Notes under the pieces: model-generated | Databases searched by the model: none | What the model saw: only the letters and a program-made list of their open reading frames with translations | Told to the model about the DNA's origin: nothing | In this document: positions 1 through 11,015 of the stretch, in pieces | How positions within the stretch are numbered: position 1 is the stretch's first letter | Layout: the number at the start of each line of letters is the position of its first letter | Made by a program: the position numbers and the translations under genes | DNA from: Phymatolithon calcareum | Taxonomy: Eukaryota > Rhodophyta > Florideophyceae > Hapalidiales | Assembly: GCA_977006965.1 (NCBI GenBank) | Contig: OZ345368.1 | Coordinates: forward strand, 1,364,001-1,428,000 | DNA length: 64,000 nt | Direction of reading: 5' to 3'

Positions 1-2240
1 CGGTCGCTCTCGTTGCAGTATTCGATTTTGTGGTGAAAAACAATAGAAATATTCTGTAAACAAGAGTTATTATTGATACAGCCTGAACTCATAATTTTTG
101 CCGGCACATCAATGTCATGCTTTTGCAGACAAGTTTTGAAACAAAAAAAATCAGTGTTACTCCCCCCCATAACATTCCCCTGGTAGCAGCATATCATGTT
201 CAATCCATCTGCTCTTCGTTAATCGCTCCATTTTGATTCTTTCGTCAACGAAAATGGGTACGTCGTGATCTGCCTCATCGTTACCCTGAAGAAGCGCATT
301 TTAGACGAGGCCTACATACCCATCTTTGAAGCAATCTCACTGGCCGAAACAATGTTCATAAACTGGATGAAAATTTTAATTATGTCGTTTGCACCGACGG
401 GACTGTATCCAGTTTCAAGAAAATGTGTAGAAACAAGTGAATTATTTTCAAATATGAACTCACCAAAAGTTTCCAATGTTCAATCGTTACAGAAAAATTC
501 TTACTGTGTTTCCGTCGAACAGTTTCAGCTTCTCGTCGGGGCGCAACGTGAATTTTACTATATTTTTCGCCAGTTCCTTTGCCGATTTTAAAAAGTTTTG
601 GTCTCGCGGCGCGAACGTTTTTGCCACCTAGACGTTCGATTTTACCAAATTTTCAGTATTACTGTGGTAGTCTACCAAAATTCAAAACTTTTAACGGAAG
701 CAAGAAGAAATTAAACGAATCCTTTTCGAGATAATTATCCATCTTTGCGATTCTTTTTCAAGATCAGAATTACGAAAAGTGCTCTACATTCCTTATTTCA
801 TCCCTTTCCTTCGATTTGTTTTGGTTTTTTCATAACCTACGTTCTTGGCTCTCTACAACAGTTTTTAAAATGCGAAGAACGGATCAGAAGTGGTCTTGAA
901 CTGCGCTTTTAAGGCCTTGTCCCGATTTTACAGGGAATCCTATGCTGATAATTTCTAGTAAAAGTTTCCACGGCGCGAGGACATTTTTGATTAGCAAATT
1001 ATGTATTTCCATAACAGAAAGTGTCCAATGAGCTTCTCGGATTCCAAAGCTCATAAAAAATAAAAGTGGAAGTCTAAGATAGGGGTGCAAGTCCTTAAAG
1101 TGTCAAATTTCTGCATGTTCTCTGTATAGTGGATGTACACTCATGTCATGATAGGCTTCCCGGACTGCATTCCATCTTCAACTGCAATTCTACCTCCAGT
1201 TCAGAAGCGTTGCAGTTTGAGGAGAGACACTCTGAGCACTACAAGTGTCAAGTGACGAACATATGCTTTATGTCCGTATCAAAAAAAGTATCAATTTTCA
1301 ACCATATCCTAAATCTGTGCATCCAATTCGTATCCGTGGAAGTGAGGATATTCTAATATCGAGGATCCTTTTAACGATGATTGAATGTATGCGCTTCTCC
1401 CTCTGCTCCAGTCCGTGTTCTGATAAAAGCTAGGTCATATTTTTAGCCATTTGCACTCTGATGAATACTGCTCTTTTCGGCGGGAGAGCGATTAAAACAT
1501 ATGATACATGGCAACTTTCCACAGTACGAAGCTCGGGTACAAACTTCCCATCGATGCCACCACGGAGCAGGTACTCCGTGGCTCTTTCCTACAGTAGCCG
1601 TATGCGCTGGCGCACACAGATACCAGTCGGTTGGGCTACACGGACAGACTGTCCGTGTTGTCGAAAGTTGTATTTAGCACCGACTGGGATCCGACAAGTG
1701 GATCCTGGTTGACTGTTGACAAAACAGTCAAGCAACTTCCTTATTGTATCTTCTCGTCCCCCGTTTTCGCGCCGTCGCGTGCTCGCGCTACTCACGACAG
1801 AATTTGAACAAAATTGAGATGTCAAGTAGTTTGTACACAGTTACGTTCAACCACGGAAATGCGAACATAACTGCAATGTCTAAAAATGTATCTTTATCAA
1901 ATATTGAGCTAAATAACGGTTCTTCTTTTCGTGCAGGTGATATACGTAGTCACTTACTCCGAGTAAACATTGATGATTGGGAATCAAAGAAAACAACGAT
2001 ATTGACCCGCATTTTCCGGTATCAAAGATATCAGAGTTTTGCCCCTGACATCGACATTATCAAAGGTATGATGCTCTGCAATGACCATGTACACGGACAA
2101 GACGTGGGGTACTGTAACATCTTGAATTCATTACAGTACGTAGTGTAATGAAATGTATCTCGAGGTTCCCGCAGGAACCGCTCATTTCATTCGTTGTTAG
2201 AAGCCTCGTAGCCAATGTCAAGACATGTGGACGTTCAGCA
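1..2240. other. No recognised gene
   Basis: AT-rich sequence with only short open frames. The longest, 1744-2148 (+), opens at TTG; its first ATG is at about 1819. It resembles no family I know and has no clear domain. I see no transposon termini or RNA gene here. Confidence 0.5.
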
Positions 2241-2244
2241 GTTC

Positions 2245-3085
2245 AATAATATTAAGATAACTCTTGATAGTATCAAAGGAAAATCAATTATCAGGCCTGG
2301 AGGTTGCGGGAAACTTTGAATTTAGTGCGTTTTGACACTATCTTTGTATTTTAACACTGTTAAATATTTGCCACTAAATATGCATTAAATTGAAGGCGCG
2401 ACATTTTAAAAACCGAAAGAAATTTTGGCCATTACCATATAGATGCATACATTTGAAAGAACATATATTGTTCATATGTTGAAAAAATTCAAATTTATTC
2501 GTATATATTCGTACGACAATATTCCACGATGCTTACTGCTCTATATGCCGAATTTTACTTTCTTCTATGCATAATTACAACTCATTCGAAACAACCCAAG
2601 AGAGAAGTAGAGATAGAATGACTTCAAGCAAAGAACATGATGAAGTTCGTCATTTCTTACGAACTGGAGAGACAACAGATTTCATATTTATGGCGAAATG
2701 GGCGCCATGTTTCTGCTCTTCATGATTTAAGGACGGCATATTTCTTGTTCCATCAAGTAGATTGCATTGCCCCCTTCAAGGAATTGGGTCGAACTTGAAC
2801 GGTTGCGACTTGGTGGCGGAATATTCGAATATATTCGAGTTTTTTCGAACATATGACAAATATATGTTCTTTCAAATGTAAGCCTCTATATGGTAGAGGC
2901 CAAAATTTCTTTCGGTTTTTAAAATGTCGTGCCTTCAATTTAATGCACATTTAGTGGAAATATTGAACAGTGTTAAAATGCAAAGATAGTGTCAAAACGC
3001 ACTAATTTCGAAGTTTCCCACATCCTCCTGAGCAAATTTCTTTGATACTCTATCATACCTCTGATATATTATCTGGATCTAGGCA
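2245..3085. mobile_element. Foldback (long inverted repeat) element 1
   Basis: Two arms of about 220-250 bp are inverted copies of each other: roughly 2260-2525 and 2810-3065. Shared blocks include TTTTGACACTATCTTTG and ACATTTTAAAAACCG on the left, and their reverse complements on the right. The loop of about 290 bp (2526-2810) has no coding potential that I recognise. The arms differ at many positions, so the element is old. The structure fits a foldback or MITE-type DNA transposon. No target duplication could be fixed because the outer edges fade out. Confidence 0.7.
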
Positions 3086-3479
3086 TGTAGTCCGCATCAA
3101 ATCAAGCTTTAAAACGAACATATTATTGAGTCTAATGCTCTACTGTACAGTAGTATCTCAATTGTGGAATGTTTAGAAAATCATCAGGTCTTCTAAACAT
3201 GCATACGTATGGGTCGTAATTAGGAAGGAGTGTGACGTAAATTTTAGGAGCTAATATGAATATTGATTTTCCTGGAAGATTGTGATAATATATCAATAGT
3301 ATGATAGTACATCAATTGGAAATAGTCCGGAGCTGATTATCCCAACTCAGGTGATACATCAATCAGGGAAATGTTAGAAGGGGGACAAAAGCAGAAACTT
3401 GATGTTTCAAAAAATTTATTAAAAATGTGGCCTGCGTTGTGTCAGGTTAATTATGAGGAAATCTTTATACCAAAGATTA

Positions 3480-4030
3480 AGTGATGAAGCTCGATCCTTG
3501 CAGAGCTCTGTGAGGGCCGTCGTTCGACGACGGCCAATGAAATTGTGCCAGGACATGTAGAGCTGCAAGCATCCTAGGGACAGTGTAGTTGTAAGTGCAG
3601 TAAACGCTGCGGTACATTTACAGGAATGGAAATCTTCAGGCCAACTCCGACGAAAACTGTTCGCAAAAGAAGGCACGCAGCTCGAAACAAAAAGAAAAAG
3701 GAGCATACCGTACGACAAACAAACCGGACGATATCCCGGCCATCCTCAGGTTTGCCAAGGTGAGACATCGACAGCTGGCCGTAAAATACGCAAGCGGCAG
3801 GTTCCCTCAAGTGAGCACGACGCTAATATCGAATACATTCGGAACGGCAGCAGAGCGCTACCTGGAGACCATACGCATGAACCTAACAAAGTATGAACTG
3901 GACTCCAGAGAAATGTTAAGAGCGGAAAAGGCATTAGACTCCATACTACTCTACAGCGTCACCATAATTGACAATATGGAGAACGACTAGTCCCTTTATC
4001 AGGGACCAGGCGATATAATAGAATGAACAA
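3480..4030 (+). mobile_element. LINE 3' fragment (C-terminal ORF2 remnant)
   Basis: The open stretch at 3760-3990 (RHRQLAVKYASGRFPQVS, then AEKALDSILLYSV) and the sequence before it match, through frameshifts, the end of the larger LINE fragment at 25.7-26.1 kb. Both copies share GEML or REML followed by AEKALDS near the end. It is a 5'-truncated, decayed non-LTR retrotransposon tail. No catalytic reverse transcriptase motif remains. Confidence 0.65.
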
Positions 4031-4659
4031 GTTACGAAAATCTGCTCCCGTACAGTCTTAGGAGTGTTAATGAGGGCTTTCAAAACAACTAAATAGCTGC
4101 TAAAAGTAAACGCTGCGGTGCCATGTCGGATGTTGAGGCGCTCGTGCGGGCGCTTTCGTGACTAGCAGATGAAATTGTGGCAACGTGGACGCAAGTGATA
4201 GTTTATATTTCGCAGAAATGGATCAAGCAAGCACTTCTGTCAAGGGAGGACCACCGACGGATTAGCGCGCGACCAAGCCCCTTGTTCCAGCCCAGAACTC
4301 ACGGCTGATTGAAGCCCGGGCTCGTCAGACGAGCTGCGCACCTCCGAGACCGTTCTGCTCGCGTCCATCGCTGTTACACACGACAAAAGACGCGAGCCAC
4401 ACCTCCAAGTCTTCCGTTTCAATAATTAAAATACGGTTAAATCCGCCCAGCACACAACGGCTACATCTCGAATTTTCGCGGGCAACTTTGAAAATCACGA
4501 AAACCACGGGCACGAGCAGTGAACGTTTTGTGAACAGTGCACAGGCAGAGCTCGAAAACCTACTTCTATATTATTTCGCTCCAGAATGGGATCCCGCAAC
4601 GGGAGGCGTCGCTGCACTACGATCCATAATGTACTCGAGCTGTAAGCTGGAATTTTTTA
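4031..4659. other. No recognised gene
   Basis: Short open frames occur on both strands, the longest about 60 codons (4488-4673). They have no recognised domain. This stretch lies between a LINE tail and Mutator-like element copy 1. Confidence 0.4.
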
Positions 4660-5628
4660 GGGGAATTTACTGAAATGACCACGTAGTTTGCCATATTTAC
4701 TAAAATGACCACCATGCATGGGTGTAGTTATGATCCTGTACTTTTCTGTCAGCATCCAGCAAACGGTCCATCACTCAGGTCCGTTGAGACCGATACATGC
4801 GCAGGTGCCAACGTCTTGATCTTACAGTTATTTCGGTTTGTAAAACGGATCTGCCCTAGGACGAAACGGAACAATTTGTTCGAAGATCGGCATGTCCCAC
4901 ATTTCCACAGTTTTGTCCCAATAAAGCCGCTCGGCGACCTTGCCGATTGATACCTCTCCAGCTGCGGAACAGTCCCTGTACATGCACAAATTAGTGCTCG
5001 ATTTTTGCGCTGTTGGCCGCCGGATGAATGTGCATTGTTCTGGAGGTAATTTTTTGATTATTTCTGGCAAGCAGTATAAGGTGAATTTGGATGACCGTTC
5101 ATGCACGTGCGTGCATTGGCAGGAGTATGAATACCCGTGCATTCATGCCTGTGCGTCAATTCTATACGTTCGTCGTTTCCTCCCAGAATCCTCGCTGCCG
5201 TTGGGGGAATTTGTTGGAAGCTGGTATCAAAAATCCACATTTTTCAAGATTTATCAAGGAGAAATAGTTAGGCCACCGCTACCGGATCTAAGTGGTGCAC
5301 TTCCAGAGCATGCCGATCTTCCTCCGGTGACTAGGCGCCCGCCAGGAAGGCCTAAAAAAAGGCGTCTCATAGCTGGCTCTGCATCGGACCGGTCCGTTAC
5401 GTGTAAGAAATGTCACAAACCTGGCCATAATAAGCGCTCCTGGAAGGAAGCCGTTGAGCCCCAGCGGCCCTCTCAGCCCCTCTCCGATCAATAAACTGAT
5501 GTTATTTCTGGACCCTATAATTTTATGCTGCCCCGCATTACACCAAAGCTATAATCATAACAACACCCATGCATGGTGGTCATTTTAGTACATACGGCAA
5601 ACTACGTGGTCATTTTAGTAAATTCCCC
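4660..5628 (+). mobile_element. Mutator-like element, copy 1 (969 bp)
   Basis: The 64-bp terminal inverted repeats at 4660-4723 and 5565-5628 start GGGGAATTTACT. Each contains the internal direct repeat TTTACTAAAATGACCAC twice (one unit mutated on the left end). The interior carries a SWIM zinc finger and zinc-knuckle reading frame typical of the C-terminus of MULE transposases. The second copy lies inverted at 8577-9546. The flanking 9-mers (AATTTTTTA and TTTTTTCTA) match at only 6 of 9 positions, so the target duplication is decayed or absent. Confidence 0.85.
4705..5494 (+). pseudogene. MULE transposase C-terminal fragment, frameshifted
   Basis: Two overlapping frames (4705-4950 and 4940-5494) together encode the C-terminal part of a Mutator-type transposase. 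The second frame has a SWIM zinc finger, CTCVHWQEYEYPCIH (CxC...CxH), a basic RPPGRPKKRR stretch and a zinc knuckle CKKCHKPGHNKRSW whose last Cys is Trp. Against copy 2, a 2-bp deletion near 4936 separates the frames. The DDE catalytic core is absent, so it cannot act as a transposase alone. The first ATG lies inside the left terminal repeat, as expected if an internal deletion joined the terminus to the 3' end of the old gene. SWIM and knuckle domains bind DNA or proteins in the parental family. Confidence 0.8.
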
Positions 5629-6665
5629 TTTTTTCTATCAACCGGCTACGTTTTTGGTGTACCATAAACGTACACATTTTCGCCCTTCCTGCTCTGTTTC
5701 ATACGGACGCCACATATGCTTATTATTAAATTTCGGTATGACACATCTCCTGCTTTTGTCGCCCTCCAAACATTCCCCTGCATCAATGATATGTTCTGGA
5801 GGGCTATAAATACCGCGGTATAGTCCTCCAGAATACGCGTATCACAACTGGGCTGTCTATTGGAGAAGCAGCTCTTATGACCAAGACGGATTTTGCGTGG
5901 TTTATATTTCCCTTACAACACATAATTGAAATAATCCTTGGGATTTTAAAAAAAATGTTACGAATACTTCTACTATTATAGAATGGGTAGTGTAATCTCC
6001 TCCTGCGTACTATAGTTTCAAGTAAATGCCTCAGAATGCTCTTCTTTGTTTAACACACCAGTCACCGAAGTTGGGGCCCGAAAAGTACCTTTCGAAGGGT
6101 TCCGAAAGGCACAAATTTGTAAAATATTGGCCTATCATATTTTTTGATCCTTGGAAAGCAGAGGCCAGACTTGGTAACACTACGGCGTTATTTTTCTGCT
6201 TAATAAAATCTATGAAGCCGAGGAGCGAGATAAAGACAAAATAAACATAACCTGAGGGTACGAAAAACCCATAAACCGCAATTATGATACATACTTACGG
6301 AGCTGTGTTATATCGAATGCTGTCTGCCTTTCTCAAACCACAGGGTGACATTAGCGCATGACCATATTTTGCTCTCAACACATGGCGTTGGTGATGGCGA
6401 ATTGCGCACAGAGTGGTGGAAACCTTCCGCTCTCCAAAAGGGGACGCTCCAATATCCTTTTAGGTTCGGCAATCCATTTCTCCTTTCGTACTCCATGGAT
6501 ATGATAAATGATTTTCGGACAATATTCTTCGCAAAACGACTGCTTCAAATTGCGTCTCTTTTTTTGGGAGTACCACGAAAAAGAGATCTACGACTTTTCT
6601 TCTCGGCTTGTGGAGCGAAGCGAAATCGAAAACCGCGCATGTCCTGCTTTTCTGGATATCCCTAA
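5629..6665. other. No recognised gene
   Basis: AT-rich spacer between Mutator-like copy 1 and TIR element A. Open frames such as 6345-6665 (+) have no recognised domain and no similarity that I could see elsewhere in the window. Confidence 0.4.
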
Positions 6666-7202
6666 TTCCGATGTACCGTGATTTTTTCTCCAATTGAGGA
6701 ATGAAAAACATTTTATTTTTGGAAACGAAAGCTACTAACTATCAGGCTTGTGAAAAGCTTCAAGCTCATGAATGTCTTCAACGTGCTTCATGAAACAGTC
6801 CCTATCAGTAGAAGCGCCACAAATATATAGTGTACCACTTTCATGCCTATTATAGTATGAGCAAAAGAGGGTCGTCGTCTTGAATTTCCCAACTCTGCTG
6901 TTGTTTTTGAGCACCACAACTAGTCACCATGACATCATCAGACCTCCTTTTCATTATCTTGGGAGTTAAATGGGTTCTAACACCGCTCTAGAGTGCAAAT
7001 GTACTTTCTTTAGTGACTAAACGTCGACGAGTAATGCACGTGGCAAAATTGTTTTCTATAAGTTGCTCAAACAGCACTTGACAATACCTTCGCTGCGTCA
7101 TGTGCTGCTGACCCTCTGGATGGACATCAGTGAATAAACCTCATCTAAAAATCACGAAAATTGCCAGAAGAGTTTGATGACCATAATGAGCTCTAGTCGC
7201 GC

Positions 7203-7690
7203 TTGTTGAAGATGCGGCATTCTCGCAGTTCTTCTACTCGCCGAGTGCTGTATCTGTCAACCGTTCTCCGATTAGTGACCTCCGTTCCCATGGAAACGGC
7301 ATACGGATTCATGGAAACAAATCAGATCCGACGGAGACACAGTGCGCTTTCTGCAGTCAATTATGGCATCGACAGAATCTTGACCGAGCGACCAGTGGAG
7401 CTGCGCAGACTACATGTTTCACTTCGTGGCACACTGAATGAAATTAACTGGAGGTATTTGGCGAACGGCATACCATTCTTTGAAGAAGAAGGAGCGGTGA
7501 GATAGTTCTTTTGTCTTGTTGTCCTCTAAAAATTGCTCTCGGCGCTGACCTCAACTCTTGCGATGAGGACGAGTATTCCGAAAGACTCAATCAGCTCTGT
7601 CACTGCAGTCTCATGTTGTCCAATTATTCCCAGCTTAGCGGACGCCCAAGCAGCAAAAATTTCGCAAGTGAACGTGAGGAAAAATCTTCA
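7203..7690 (+). pseudogene. Unknown element-encoded ORF, decayed (copy A)
   Basis: Open segments on this strand match the antisense strand of copy B (39030-39546). Conserved pieces are QCAFC followed by HRxNLDR, LNEIN-RY--GIP--EEEG, and EDEY---LN-LC-CSL---SQLSGRPSSK. The CxxC pattern might be a zinc site. The frames shift between pieces, so neither copy is intact. The opposite strand is also partly conserved, and I cannot say which strand codes. Function unknown. Confidence 0.4.
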
Positions 7691-8517
7691 TGACGCAATC
7701 GTACTTTGGATGAAGACCAGTACCGGCCTTTTCTGAATAGAAATCTCTTGTTAGAGTGCAAAGTTTCCAGAACTGAGAGGAAACTAAAATCGATTCGGTC
7801 TTCGAACTTGGCGCTCGTACCATGGCTCCCCACAAGCGACAGTATTTGGCTCGCGGTAAGGCGAGACGACATCAAGTTCGTTTTTGCGATGTTTGGTCCC
7901 AAGAGCCCTTAAAGCCGTAGGAGAGAGGGACTGTAAGAGGGCTTTTAGAGCTGCTGAAGGTTTTATCGAAGCTTTTTAATCGTTCGGACGAGCTTCTGAT
8001 TGCGACTGTGGACAACACACTGGCGTTTCGCGATGAAGATGGGCGAGGATGAGTACCCTAAGCAGCCCTGGGAGGTACTGCGTTTGCCGGTGTTTGCTCT
8101 GTTCATGATATACAGCTTCTGCAATGCCATCTTCAGTGTCCCCTATCTTTACGTTGAACAGGTTGACTGTCTTAAAGTTAGTCTTCTTCGGCGAATGCCA
8201 AACTTTAACACATTTACGCGAAGTGATATGCTCGCGCGCCCATTGCGTTTTCCTCGAGTATCTCCTGAACCATACCACTCACCCTTTTTTACTTGGAAAA
8301 GGCACCATACTGTCTGGAGACCTCTGCGAGACCGGTCACCGATGGTTCCTTTGTGTGTGTGGATGTAACGACAACGCGGGGCCGGACATTTTCTCGTGGC
8401 ATGGCACGTGTGGTGCTTCAGGGTGACCACTATATTCTCGTTGTTAGCGACGAACGAAGAGATTTTAAGGTAGTAGTTGCGGTACACTTCACCCACTATA
8501 CAAGTCCGGCTTTCCAA
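7624..8517 (-). pseudogene. Unknown element-encoded ORF, opposite strand (copy A)
   Basis: Three shifted frames (8517-8149, 8278-7976, 7902-7624) align with copy B reading forward (38284-39030). Shared pieces are YYLK--SF-A-NEN--VT near the start, LPGLL-V-IL--LHRET, and LMSSR-TAS further on. Replacements in the first piece are often conservative (for example NENIVVT versus NENMLVT), which hints that this strand was the coding one. No catalytic motif or known domain is recognisable. It may be the transposase of the CTAG-TIR family. Confidence 0.4.
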
Positions 8518-8567
8518 TAATGGCGCGAATAATCCATTCTGAGCTCGATTTACTTAGTTTTTCGAGA

Positions 8568-8576
8568 TTTTAAATA
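8568..8576. repeat. 9-bp target site duplication, left
   Basis: TTTTAAATA, repeated exactly at 9547-9555 on the other side of Mutator-like copy 2. Confidence 0.9.
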
Positions 8577-9546
8577 GGGGAATTTACTAAAATGACCACG
8601 TAGTTTGCCGTATTTACTAAAATGACCACCATGCATGGGTTCTGTTATGATTATAGCTTTGGTGTAATGCGGGGCAGCATAAAATTATAGGATCCAGAAA
8701 TAACATCAGTTTATTGATCGGAGGGGGGCTGAGAGGGCCGCTGGGGCTCAACGGCTTCCTTCCAGGAGGGCTTATTATGGCCAGGTTTGTGACATTTCTT
8801 ACACGTAACGGACCGGTCAGATGCAGAGCCAGCTATGAGACTCCTTTTTTAGGCCTTCCTGGCGGGCGCCTAGTCACCGGAGGAAGATCGGCATGCTCTG
8901 GAAGTGCACCACTTAGATCCGGTAGCGGTGCCATAACTATTTCTCCTTGATAAATCTTGAAAAATGTGGATTTTTGATACCAGCTTCCAACAAATTCCCC
9001 CAACGGCAGCGAGGATTCTGGGAGGAAACGACGAACGTATAGAATTGACGCACAGGCATGAATGCACGGGTATTCATACTCCTGCCAATGCATGCACGTG
9101 CATGAACGGTCATCCAAATTCACCTTATTCTGCTTGCCAGAAATAATCAAAAAATTACCTCCAGAACAATGCACATTCATACGGCGGCCAGCAGCGCAAA
9201 AATCGAGCAGTATTCTGTGCATGTACAGGGACTGTTCCGCAGCTGGAGAGGTATCATATCCGGCAAGGTCGCCGAGCGGCTTTATTGGGACAAAACTGTG
9301 GAAATGTGGGACATGCCGATCTTCGAAAAAATTGTTCCGTTTCGTCCTAGGGCAGATCCGTTTTACAAACCGAAATAACTGTAAGATCAAGACGTTGGCA
9401 CCTGGGCATGTATCGGTCTCAACGGACCTGAGTGATGGACCGTTTGCTGGATGCTGACAGAAAAGTACAGGATCATAACTACACCCATGCATGGTGGTCA
9501 TTTTAGTAAATATGGCAAACTACGTGGTCATTTTAGTAAATTCCCC
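8577..9546 (-). mobile_element. Mutator-like element, copy 2 (970 bp), nested in element A
   Basis: The 64-bp terminal inverted repeats at 8577-8640 and 9483-9546 differ at one position. The element is flanked by a perfect 9-bp target duplication, TTTTAAATA, at 8568-8576 and 9547-9555, the usual length for MULEs. The interior is nearly identical to copy 1 in inverse orientation. When it is cut out, the flanks rejoin into sequence collinear with copy B of the CTAG-TIR family, so this insertion is younger than element A. Confidence 0.92.
8833..9501 (-). CDS. SWIM zinc-finger protein, MULE transposase C-terminal remnant
   Basis: A 222-residue open frame that starts at an ATG inside the terminal repeat (MTTMHG). 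It carries the SWIM motif CTCMHWQEYEYPCIH near residues 130-145, then a proline-rich linker and the basic segment RPPGRPKKG. Copy 1 has one more A in the following run, which lets its frame continue into a CxxCx4H knuckle; here the frame ends early at KKGVS. Full MULE transposases are several times longer and carry a DDE core upstream, which is missing. This is a decayed remnant or a small regulator or decoy. The first can be seen; the second is speculation. Confidence 0.6.
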   Translation of the reverse strand: MTTMHGCSYDPVLFCQHPANGPSLRSVETDTCPGANVLILQLFRFVKRICPRTKRNNFFEDRHVPHFHSFVPIKPLGDLAGYDTSPAAEQSLYMHRILLDFCAAGRRMNVHCSGGNFLIISGKQNKVNLDDRSCTCMHWQEYEYPCIHACASILYVRRFLPESSLPLGEFVGSWYQKSTFFKIYQGEIVMAPLPDLSGALPEHADLPPVTRRPPGRPKKGVS

Positions 9547-9555
9547 TTTTAAATA
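9547..9555. repeat. 9-bp target site duplication, right
   Basis: TTTTAAATA, the partner of 8568-8576. Confidence 0.9.
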
Positions 9556-9592
9556 TCTCCTCAATTGAGAGGATTCGGCACATAGACACTAG

Positions 9593-10667
9593 TGTTGGAT
9601 GTAAATGACCATTTTAGTGCTCATTTTTAGTTTGTGTTGTAAAATCGTCCAAATGAACAAGAATTGTCACTTTTGACTTGTTTTATACGCCGGAAAAGTC
9701 CGTTTAGCTAACAACGACGCCAATCATGTACGACATTTCCGAGCACCTGATCCTACTTTAGTTATCCATTTCGACGCAAAAAGTCAACTGATAACTACAG
9801 AGGTCATTTGAAAGGCACATAGTAACCACAATCATGAAAAAATATTGTTTCTCCAATATTTACTGATGAACGGTCACTTTTCGGACGCCAAAACCACCTA
9901 AAACGTTCGGACCGGTTCGTGATTCTTCTAATACGGATGTAATCTGAATTTAGTTGAGCTGCGTACTAAAAACAGCGGTGGCGTATCGCAGCCACTTTTA
10001 ATTTAAAGACTGAGCACATAAGCTCATTAAATTTCCCATTTCTGTCTCTCACAGGGATCGGAACAATTCAATTGCAAGAGATTTCAATGCGCAATACGAA
10101 TTGCTCCGGGCTGAATCTTGATGTGACTATTGCAATGCACCAATTCAGGCAATTAAGGCTACTCTATTTTACCTCAGGAAGGAACATTTCCATCAAACAT
10201 TAAACTACCTCGCGTTCAGCATGGAAATTACATGTAGCTGCCTTCTATGAGCTCTACCATGACCTCGTGGGCTTTGATTCGAGCCTCCGATGTCTCAGAG
10301 CGCAATCCGATGATCGCCTTGCTCACCATTTGGGCATTACAGAGTCGATAGCTCACTTTGAGGAAAACGAGTGCCTCACGGAAAAATTAAATGTTTGCCT
10401 CGTCGTTGAAAGTAGTGGCTTCAGCAGTGGTTTCACCCCCTTCTGTGTCCTCTGAGGCAATCTGGCCCATTGGAGACATTCCCAGCAATGTAAGGAGAGG
10501 CACGACGATCAATGCCGAGCGAGCATCTATACGAGACGTAGAGTAGTGCAATATGAAGAGATAGCCGCTACATAATGCACGCTGTTGCAAGACCACCCGT
10601 CGTACAGTATATCACTGTGAGTACCATCCAGTTCGGCAGCGATTCAGCTCTCAAAGAGCTCGATGAT
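9593..10667. other. No recognised gene
   Basis: Spacer between element A and a hAT remnant. There are only short open frames without domains (for example 10267-10455 and 10387-10596). Just right of the CTAG, at about 9605-9618, is ATGACCATTTTAGT, which resembles part of the Mutator-like terminal repeat. I take this as chance. Confidence 0.4.
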
Positions 10668-10985
10668 TTAAAAAAGCACAAGGACGACCGTCCTGAAGGA
10701 TAGCTTGACATAGCGACAGAACTTGCGCACTTCGGTATCTTCAACGTGCACCAACGGCTGATTTTTCATGACAGTCAGTCGAATATAAGCATGCATCGCT
10801 ATGTCGTACACAGACATAGACCGGACTTCGAAGTGGGAGCGTATTGTACCGCCTTTCTGCTGCATCGCGAGCAGCGCCTCGTTGTAGAGGAGCTGTAGAG
10901 TTGCGTTTTGTTCAGATGGGGTGTAGCATCGTTTGAGGTGGTCGTACGGATTCATGTAGCCCGTCTTCTCGAAGAATGATAGCAT
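10668..10985 (-). pseudogene. hAT-type transposase N-terminal fragment
   Basis: An open frame of about 105 codons containing NPYDHLKRCY, then YNEALLAMQQKGGTIRSHF, then IRLTVMKNQPLVHVEDTEVR and a final KFCRY. This order (BED-like start, then a KNQP...VEDxEFRxF-type block) is characteristic of the N-terminal half of hAT transposases. The catalytic centre and C-terminal dimerisation block are missing here. The hAT remnant at 20.5-21.4 kb carries the opposite, C-terminal half. No terminal repeats were found. Confidence 0.7.
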
Positions 10986-11015
10986 AAAAGTGAGGCAGCT
11001 CGGCCTCGGGCACCG

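Larger units (their letters stand above)
6666..9588 (-). mobile_element. Unknown CTAG-TIR element, copy A (interrupted)
   Basis: This stretch aligns along its length, in reverse orientation, with 38171-40141 (copy B). The right end reads CGGCACATAGACA then CTAG at 9589-9592. The left end, TTCCGATGTACCG after CTAA, is a decayed version of the same 13-bp terminus. CTCAATTGAG-type palindromes lie just inside both ends. Removing the Mutator insertion (8577-9546 plus one 9-bp duplication) leaves about 1.94 kb, against 1.97 kb for copy B. Both strands have conserved but broken open frames; I recognise no transposase. Confidence 0.75.

Noticed and set aside
9600-9625. ATGACCATTTTAGT beside element A as a further MULE terminus
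   Set aside because: Only about 14 bases match, with no rest of the 64-bp repeat and no target duplication.
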